DNA of 64,000 nucleotides from Pardosa pseudoannulata (lineage: Eukaryota; Arthropoda; Arachnida; Araneae; Lycosidae), in assembly GCA_032207245.1 (NCBI GenBank), contig CM063506.1, positions 15,804,003 to 15,868,002 of the forward strand. Direction: 5' to 3'. The notes under the pieces were generated by a model that had not been told where the DNA came from, did not search any database, and saw only the letters and a program-made list of their open reading frames with translations. Position numbers and translations under genes: made by a program. Shown one piece after another: positions 57,801 through 64,000 of this stretch. Each line of letters starts with the position of its first letter. The stretch's first letter is position 1.

Positions 57801-60637
57801 ATAGATGTTAGCATGCTGGATTGTAGCGATGGCAAGTACCTGAAACACCTCCTTGTACACCTCGAGAACGTTAAATTTGTGAGTCTCGATGACGTCTCGA
57901 TGATAGGTTAAGGGGTATCTTACGACATCGCCTCACAAACGTCTTACACAGTCCTTGAACAAGGCCATCGAGAGTTAAAGTAAATAAGTTTTCCTAAATG
58001 AACTCTTTAACCTGAATAAAATGAAGAAAGTAAAATGATATTTGCAACATTGGGGTTTGGGTAAAATAATCAATATAAATAAAAGGAAGAAATAGAATAC
58101 AAATATGCTTTAGGAAATGAGACGATAATCGAAACAATCAAGGTCATTTATTATCAGGAAACAACAAGCCATGTAAAATATGCTTGCTATCTGTTATATA
58201 AATAAGCGTTCGTTGACAACAACTGGCCAGTAATCTATCTGATTTACATACTTTCAAATAAGCCATAAAAGTAAATATTTTTCCTCGGAGATCGATCTTT
58301 CATTCTTAAAAACTCTTTTAAAAGATAATGACCATCTTAAGTATGACTGATAAGCTCAGGATGATCCGTGATATAAAATTGGTTTTAAAAATATAACTAT
58401 GTATGTGTATAGATACTTACATGCATACATATATTTATAAATATGTAGATATTAATACATGTGTGAAGATTGCCGAGTTGTTTTAAAAAGTCACATCCAA
58501 ACAGTAGATTTATTTTTTTCATCATCGATATTTATTGCAAGACAAAGCACAAACTACTACCGGACAACTAAATATAAAAATAGCACAATATTTACAGTAT
58601 AAACAATTCTACCAATTCCATTATCTATCCGAAGAGCCTAGCTTACACGTCCAGTCTACCATCACCTCTGTGTCCATCATCGGTTTTGGTTTGGTTTGGA
58701 ATGCTACGGTCTACTTTTTGCAACACGAGGGTTAATGAGACCGGGACCTACAGCTTAAAGCCGATTCCGAACGGCTACGAACATCCATGCCACTGTGGGA
58801 TTCGAATACACGAACTCCGGTACCGAAGCCAGCACCCTAACCAATCGGCCATCATTCGTCTGTACATCATCGGAGTCCCCATCAATTTCCCAATACTACT
58901 TACCTTCTTCATAGATGGCGTTCTCTGGACGATCAATATTACTCGCCTGTCCCTACATCATGCACATGTATATATAAGTGTATGTGTATATTTGTTTACA
59001 TAACATGACATGTATTTAAGTCCTCTAATAAAATTTGTTCAGCACACATTTAAAAACAAATCTTTCCGAATTTATCACAATAACGTAAATACCATGCGTC
59101 AGCGACTGGAGGTGATATGAGGGCTGTAATTTTCACCCATAAGGTTTTTTTCTATACATATACAGTGAAACCTCTCTGAGCGGCCACCCCTCCGTACCGA
59201 GAATATTTGGCTACTTAGATGGGTTGGCCGCTCTGAAGGGTTTCATTTACTATTATAAGATAATTACTATAATGCGTAATATAAATAAGTCTGACATATA
59301 TTCCTTATGTAAATGAAATTTAAAACTTATCTAAAGAGAAAATAGTACTTTATTTCATGCTCCTTTACATTATTTTTTTTAAAAAGGCTACAATTTGTTC
59401 TGCAGTCTTCGTACTCCTTTGAAATCAAATTCTTTTCTTTAATGATTTTGTTGATTTGCGTTCTTCCGCAGTTAAATAATTCAGCTAACTTTCTAACCGA
59501 TTTCCTTCTCATATTCACGCAGAACTTCAATGCTCTGCTCCAAATTTAGAAAAATGCATTTCGACATCGTTGCAACTCAGATCACTGACCAACTAATGAA
59601 ATGAAACTGGCGTGAATGACATTTTTGCTGACAGAGGTGCAATTCTTCCTTAACTGTACCGATTGGAATTCCAAACAAAAGCCCTAGGACACCTTTAAAG
59701 CCTGATTGTCCAGGTCCTCCCTCAGTTACTATGGATGTTGTAATAGGGATTCCCTATCTGAAGAATTTGGGGAGATACAAAAGAGATAACAGAGTTAATC
59801 TTTCTTAGAAGGAGGGGGGCGCGGGAATGCACTTCTCAAGTTATTCCTTTGTCCTATTCCGACCATAAACCTGACCTTGAGTTTTTTAGCGCAAAGTTAA
59901 AGCATGGAGTGAGTAGAATTTCCCGAAAAATGAAAGGGGCAATCCCACTTGGTGGCCGTTTAGAAGGGGTCGGGTGGCCGCTGATACAGGTTATTTTACC
60001 ATTAGGTCTATGAGTCAAAAAATCCGTGGCATGAAAAATTGGCCATTTAGAAGGGTGGCCGCTCAGAGAAGTTTCACTGTATTATGTATGAAAATATTGC
60101 TGGATTAATTTTAAGGTATGAATTAAAGAATACCCTCTATAGAAATCTTCTTGCTATGCCCTACTGTGTGCACACGTGAATGGAGAAAACAGACAAAATA
60201 CGTATAAAACACTAATTTGTACGGCTGGAACCTCTACAGCTAGCTTGGAAAAATTCTCTTAATAAAGTTCAAAGACACTCATAACTTTGCTAAGAATAGA
60301 ACAATTTCGTTGACAGTCGCAAAGTATCTATGCTTCTCATTACTAATAAATGAGTAATATATTTTCAGAAGATTGTAGCATGACAAGGACTAAAAAGGAA
60401 CAAACAGCGAAAGTTTGTCATAAAAGACGGAAACCAGATTTCGGACGTAAACAGTCATAACTCACCTTGCGAAGTAGACGGTAGTTGGCTCTCTGGTCAC
60501 AGTGACATTACTGCTCAACGGCATTGGAGGATTTTCGCTTTGTTCTGGTAATAAAGGTATGGCCATTGTGTAGGTGTTGATTTCGCCATTGATCACTTTT
60601 TTTGTTCTCACCGGGATCGTCATGTTCAGCTTTTCTT
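48688..60637 (-). CDS. SOUL/heme-binding protein 2-like protein, gene B (last two exons, partial)
   Basis: Two exons on the minus strand, 60637-60466 and 48865-48688, join with GT/AG borders in phase 2 and end in TAG. The first reads EKLNMTIPVRTKK through PPMPLSSNVTVTREPTTVYF, containing the family's MT.PV hallmark. The second reads SFSGQARYDRIWDDHARFLK through SFYFMSVYDSPWRETDRLNE and LWMVKNE, with the closing Y(D/N)SP....NE.W motif. Together they give the C-terminal half of a SOUL domain. The equivalents of gene A exons 1-3 are not found between 60638 and the right edge, so the gene continues outside. Its last intron is about 11.6 kb, against 2.1 kb in gene A, because of repeats. It has the same orientation as gene A and is a paralogue, not a recent copy. 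Confidence 0.9.
49440..49930 (-). pseudogene. Non-LTR retrotransposon remnant: RNase H end of ORF2
   Basis: The frame at 49916-49521 reads IIWIKTHTRYTGNKYADILA (RNase H C-terminal motif, usually W(V/I)(P/K)(S/A)H.G..GNE.AD.LAK), then W..YW..SEKGRATY and ENNIKLFHNRSWKFPNRL. After a frameshift it continues as SNCKCGMIGH, the start of the Cys/His motif that follows RNase H in I/Jockey/R1-type elements. The first part of RNase H, the reverse transcriptase and the endonuclease are absent, as expected of a truncated copy. It lies in the last intron of SOUL gene B, same strand. Confidence 0.7.
49905..50032. repeat. Short tandem repeat, about 2.5 units of about 60 bp
   Basis: GCGGGACACGTATTAGTACA, ACGGGACACGTTCGTTCTAG and GCGGGTCACGCACTAGTACG begin successive units, each of the first two followed by TTTTCTGAC.ATTGAT....GAG. 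Confidence 0.65.
50505..50645 (+). pseudogene. HTH-like fragment of a transposase (tentative)
   Basis: Starting at ATG 50505 the frame reads MNLESIRSTSRIVRNVAEVV, then GTGRFSVSCTINQ, to a TAG near 50645. SRIVRNVAEVVG.....V...I resembles the first helix-turn-helix of several arthropod transposase-like proteins. It lies just before the tandem array at 50720-51520, which may derive from the same element. Confidence 0.3.
50720..51520. repeat. Tandem array, four units of 224/224/181 bp and an end unit
   Basis: Units begin at 50721, 50945, 51169 and 51350 with AAGACAAGCAGAG, followed by TGATTCAGCGACAG, AACA.CC.TCCAAT, TAATT.A.A.G.ACAATGTAGA and TTTAACCAAGAAAT. Within the 224-bp units AACCAAGAAAT..CAA is itself repeated; the 181-bp unit has lost one sub-repeat. 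No full-length frame survives. Confidence 0.9.
52306..52488 (-). mobile_element. SINE S1 copy (minus)
   Basis: A full-length match to the S1 consensus, with B box GGATTCGAACC on the minus-strand complement and the terminal TTGGTTTGGTTTAG. Confidence 0.85.
52656..53040. repeat. Dispersed repeat R4, copy B (uninterrupted)
   Basis: Matches both ends of 45856-46790 but lacks its 0.53-kb insert, so it represents the original arrangement. Confidence 0.75.
53399..54076. mobile_element. hAT-like element with CAGGGCCTGA ends
   Basis: Inverted termini CAGGGCCTGA.TA. The 8-bp target duplication is ACTGAATT (53391-53398) versus ATTGAATT (54077-54084). Subterminal CCTGGGCACGAAAA and CCTGGACACAAAAG are also inverted. 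678 bp, no transposase recognised. The later 2.2-kb duplication copies only its right part. Confidence 0.7.
54080..55180. repeat. Internal repeats of about 0.5 kb with AACTAAAATTGTTGATACAA minisatellite
   Basis: Each internal repeat starts GAATTCATG.CTTAAAAAC.T and contains short sub-repeats built from AACTAAAA, TTGATACAACTGCAAC, ATGCAATGAACCAACAG and CATTGTATACATCACAATG. The same set recurs in unit 2 at 56290-57390. Confidence 0.85.
55274..55469 (+). mobile_element. SINE S1 copy in duplication unit 1
   Basis: Flanked by CTTTTCAGACATG on both sides (55261-55273 and 55470-55482). Compared with the unit 2 copy it has a short insertion next to the B box and changes in the A box region. Confidence 0.88.
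55938..58139. repeat. 2.2-kb tandem duplication, unit 2
   Basis: Begins TCATCTCATTCATTT directly after unit 1 and ends at GATAATCGAAACAATC, 2,202 bp. Differences from unit 1 are scattered substitutions and small indels. Confidence 0.9.
57483..57670 (+). mobile_element. SINE S1 copy in duplication unit 2
   Basis: The same 13-bp target duplication as in unit 1 (57470-57482 and 57671-57683). A box ATGGCCGAATGGTTAGAGTG and B box GGTTCGAATC are intact. Confidence 0.9.
58462..58957 (-). mobile_element. Candidate solo LTR (minus) containing a SINE
   Basis: On the plus strand it begins TGTGAAGATTGCC and ends CTGTCCCTACA, flanked by ACATG and TCATG (4 of 5 match). On the minus strand a poly(A) signal CAATAAATATCG lies near the end, as expected. 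A SINE S1 copy splits it. Confidence 0.5.
58684..58864 (-). mobile_element. SINE S1 copy (minus) inside the LTR
   Basis: Exact 9-bp target duplication CATCATCGG (58675-58683 and 58865-58873). Contains GGATTCGAA.ACACGAACTC and the tail TTTTGGTTTGG. Confidence 0.9.
59163..60079 (-). mobile_element. Tigger/pogo-type non-autonomous element, family 3
   Basis: Inverted termini CAGTGAAAC.TCTCTGAGCG (then GCCACCC), flanked by TA (59161-59162 and 60080-60081). 917 bp. It has internal GTGGCCG.TTAGAAGGG repeats next to the right end and keeps an N-terminal HTH fragment on the minus strand. Confidence 0.8.
59327..59530 (-). pseudogene. Tigger transposase N-terminal HTH fragment
   Basis: Reads RRKSVRKLAELFNCGRTQIN, then KIIKEK, an almost textbook CENP-B/Tigger DNA-binding motif (SVRKLAE.FNCGKTQI..I). 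The frame ends after 67 residues with no catalytic domain. Confidence 0.8.
60466..60637 (-). CDS. SOUL gene B, penultimate exon
   Basis: 172 nt with acceptor TATTGCAG and donor GTGAGTT; same length and phase as gene A exon 4. It contains MTIPVR and EPTTVYFA. Confidence 0.92.
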
Positions 60638-60764
60638 CTGCAATACATGTTAAAAATAGAATACAAGAATACCCATAGCAGAAACCTCTACCAAATAAAA
60701 TTTTCATTTGCCAGTTGTAAGGAATGTGTATTTATATATACGATGTACTCGTATATGTAACAGG

Positions 60765-61896
60765 CAGTGGCGTGAGGTAGGTTTTCATGCAGGGTGTACA
60801 AGAGCAATAACAACAATAATAATAAAAGCATAAAAATGTACATTAACACTTCTTTAACGTTTATTATTTAATTGTACACAAAATTCATACGTCTATCCGT
60901 ATTACTAATAAAATAACGAAAAACTTATATTTCCATGAAAAACTTCAGCAAACGTAGCATCACACGGCTCCCGCTGCTGCGGTGCCTCATCAGAAATGCC
61001 ATTGGCTCCTACAAACCGAACGTCTATTTTACGTGCAGAGGATTTCACTGCATGCTGGCGCAATAGAATGAACTGTTTCTCGTTCAGTCAGTGGATTAAA
61101 CTATATTTATTAACTGTTTTTAACATTTGGAAATCATATAATCTGCGAAAAACATCTTGACAATTTTTAAAAACAAAACCAGGGAAATGGTGTTACAGAT
61201 ATAACTTATATACTGTCTGTAAAACACAATGAATGGTAAAATGTGGACTGTTCTGTTAAAATTCGTTTCTTTTTTGTCTAACAAAACAAAATTGTTTTTC
61301 AATGAATTATTTCTATAAATATAATACATCACCGAAATTACTTACCACACTAAAACATTTCGCTTTATATTGATGAAATACTTCTTTTATATTTCCATAA
61401 AAACATAATCTTACAATATATAAATTTAAACATTAACCGTCTGCAAAATCGTGTGGCCAGTTAATCAGTTAAAAAACCAAAAGCGCTTCAGCACGTAAGT
61501 CCCCGCTCTAATACAACGCTTAATAAACCGTACCTTCGGATGATTCTGAATGCCAAGTTCAAGAAAAATAGCTGCACTTTCCTCAGTGTTATAGTATGCT
61601 GTGCTTCTCCAGTAGCGCATACATATAAAGAGTGATTTTCTATTAGTGCGCAGTGCGTACACATAAAAATTTCTTATGTTCGTTTGCTTTTGAACGCGCT
61701 ACGTGGTGCAGCACCTAGTACCGCACGCACTGCGGGAATACAAGCAAGCAAATCAACATATTTGAATATATTATAAATAATATTTATTATATATCATATA
61801 AAGATAGGTAGACATAGGTGCAGAAAATTATTGTCCCTCATAATTTTTTCCAAGGTGTGCAGTGCACACCCTGCATATATGGACCGCACGCCACTG
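60765..61896. mobile_element. hAT-like element with perfect 8-bp target duplication
   Basis: Inverted termini CAGTGGCGTG.GGT and, a little inside, GCAGGGTGT. The exact duplication GTAACAGG flanks it (60757-60764 and 61897-61904). 1,132 bp, no transposase recognised. It lies in an intron of SOUL gene B, directly upstream (in gene sense) of the penultimate exon. Confidence 0.8.
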
Positions 61897-62300
61897 GTAA
61901 CAGGTATACCTATATACCTATATATGTATGTATATGTACCACATCTGTAACTGGTAAAAATATTCTTCACCGACTACATGAGAAGTATCCCATATTTTTT
62001 AATTGCTAAGCTTTGCTTGGCAATGTAACTCAGATTCAATCATCGTAGTGAAAGAGGCTCTCACACCGATCTGAAGATTAAGTAAAATACTTAGTAAAAA
62101 TCCTTTATTTTCATATCAATTTTGTAGAACTGACGGACCAGCTTTACACAGTTGATGACATAAACAAAAAAATATTGTTTCTTTAACCGATAACCCACAT
62201 ACAAGGTAAAAAAAAAATCAAAGAAAAAAAAGAATGAGTAAAACAAACCCTATAAAACGGTATTAGTTCCCTCTGTGAATGTCCATAATTATGCCCATAG
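61897..62300. other. AT-rich intron, nothing recognised
   Basis: No features apart from short TATG runs near 61920. Confidence 0.4.
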
Positions 62301-62309
62301 GTATGAATG

Positions 62310-64000
62310 AAATTATTTCCTTGGTTTTCTTTAGGCTTTCCGATTCTTTTCTACTCCATACAAACATTTTTAAATAGTCACCAAATAAATGGTTATTGAA
62401 GAAATCGGAACCTCAAAGGGCTCCCTGTAAAGTACATATTTAAACATTAAGGATATCTATATATTGAAATTATTATCTGTCTAATTCGGGATTATTAGCC
62501 TATCTGAAAATCACATATCCTTAATAAAATAGCTATGCTTTATTTTATCAAGATAAGAAAGAACACTCAAATTTCTCGGATAATCTTATACCAAAGTTAG
62601 TTATTTATATCTTATACAGCCATGTAGCTAATAAGTAATGATCACAAAAAACTTTGAAATAATTTTATTTATTTATGCAAAAAGTTTATTTAAATATAGA
62701 ATAACTAATAACAGATAAGTGACAAAGAAAATTAATGAAATAAAATTATGTAAAATAGTATATCTTTACTTAATACAAGTATTTTTAAAATTAATCATAT
62801 AGAGGTTATAGAGCATAAAGATCGCACATCATCATACTTCAAGTATATATGATTTACTTTCAAACCATGTTACCAGATATAGAATCAAATCTGGAGAAAA
62901 AAAAAGCAGTCGGCACTTCAAAGAGCTCCCTGTTAAGTACATACTTCAATATCAATGTTACTCATATCTATTTATTAAAATTAAGATTTGTCTGATAAAA
63001 GTACTGATTCGGCATTATTAGTCTATCAGAAAATCCTATGATAGCCTTAATAAAACAGCTATGATTTATTTTATCATGATAAGAAATAACACTCAAATTT
63101 CTCGGATAATCTTATACCAAAGTTATTTATTTATATCTTATACAGCCATGTAGCTAACAAGTAATGATCAAAAAGAGCTTTGAAATAATTTTATTTATCT
63201 ATGCAACAAGTTTATTTAATTATAGAATAACAAATAGCAGATAAAAGTGGAAGTAAATTAATGAAATAAAATTATATAAAATTGTATATCTTTACTTAAT
63301 ACAAACATTTCTAATAGTAACCAAATAAATGGTTATAGAACATAAAGATCATCATACTTCAAGTATATATGATTTACTTTCAAACTATGTTACCAGATAT
63401 AGAATCAAATCTGGAGAAAAAAAGCAGTCGGCACTTCAAAGAGCTCCCTGTTAAGTACATACTTCAATATTAATGCTACTCATATCTATTTATTAAAAAT
63501 AATATTTGTCTGATAAAAGTACTGATTCGGGATTATTAGCCTATGAGAAAATCATATAACATCCTTAATAAAATACCTATTGTTTATTTTATCAAGATAA
63601 GAAAGAACACTCAAGTTTCTCGGAAAATCTTATACCAAAGTTGCTTATTTATTTCTTATATAGCCCTGTATCAAAAAAGTAATAATCAAAAAGAAATTTG
63701 AAACCATTTTTATTTATCTATGCAAAAAGTTTATTTAAATATAGAATAACTAATAGCAGATAAAAATGACAAAGTAAATTAATGAAATAAAATTATGTAA
63801 AATAGTATATCTGTACTTAATACAAATATTTTTAATAGTCACCAAATAAATGGTAGTGTAGAACATATATTATACTTCAAATATACATGATTTACTTTCA
63901 AACCATGTTGCTAGATATAGAATCAAATCTGAAGAAAAAAAAAAAAGCAGTCGGCACCTCAAAGTGCTCCCTGTTAAGTACATACTTAAATACCAATGCT
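62310..64000. repeat. Tandem array of about 510-525-bp units, continues past the edge
   Basis: The marker GCTCCCTGTTAAGTACATA (variant GTAAAG in the first unit) recurs near 62420, 62927, 63442 and 63966. Other shared blocks are ATTTCTCGGATAATCTTATACC, ACCAAATAAATGGT and GTTACCAGATATAGAATC. At least three full units are visible and a fourth starts before the edge. Confidence 0.9.

Noticed and set aside
58535..59003. Frames reading through SINE S1 copies (also 55227-55633 and 57337-57688)
   Set aside because: The same peptide pieces recur in every S1 copy in either orientation because the SINE happens to be open; tRNA-derived SINEs do not encode protein.

Overview
The window is eukaryotic, AT-rich and dominated by transposable elements. 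Two host genes have clear spliced structure and a third is cut by the left edge. Large introns with GT/AG borders, TA-inserting Tc1/mariner and pogo/Tigger elements, hAT elements, a tRNA-derived SINE and long (TA)n tracts fit an arthropod. A chelicerate such as a spider is my best guess, but nothing here proves the taxon.

Host genes. (1) 3-194, plus strand: the last coding exon of a probable very-long-chain fatty acid elongase (ELOVL), with a candidate poly(A) signal at 804-809. (2) 26142-13799, minus strand: a complete five-exon gene for a secreted SOUL/heme-binding-protein-2-like protein of 198 residues, with a TATA box at 26211-26216. All splice sites and phases close. (3) 60637-48688, minus strand: the last two exons of a second SOUL-family gene whose 5' part lies beyond the right edge. 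Its penultimate exon is 172 bp, exactly as in gene 2, and the last intron is in the same phase. The two genes are therefore paralogues in the same orientation.

Repeat landscape, left to right. 4.2-13.6 kb holds two solo LTRs, a long-TIR TA-flanked element, an LTR-like dispersed repeat, a nearly full-length Tc1-like element and a Tigger. 13.8-26.2 kb is SOUL gene A; its introns hold a Tigger, a piggyBac-like TTAA element, an 84-bp coding-phase minisatellite, a mariner and a three-level nest (Tc1-like in SINE in hAT). 26.9-34.5 kb holds long (TA)n tracts, a short Helitron, a TAA-flanked MITE interrupted by a hAT element, and a SINE cluster. 35-41.3 kb holds a second SINE family, a Tc1-like element, a mariner, a second Tigger and a hAT. 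42.5-47 kb holds an inverted pair of a microsatellite-ended repeat, an LTR that splits a small reading frame, and an LTR with a primer binding site. 48.7-60.6 kb is the last intron of SOUL gene B, filled by a non-LTR retrotransposon remnant, tandem arrays, a near-identical 2.2-kb tandem duplication, an LTR with a SINE inside and a fourth Tigger. 60.7-64 kb holds a hAT with a perfect 8-bp target duplication, then an array of about 0.5-kb tandem units that runs off the edge.

I see no tRNA, rRNA or CRISPR locus and no bacterial-style operon. I found no convincing new biological system. The strongest observations are the nested insertions readable from target-site duplications, the recent 2.2-kb duplication, the paralogous SOUL pair, and four distinct short Tigger derivatives, each keeping only part of a transposase.
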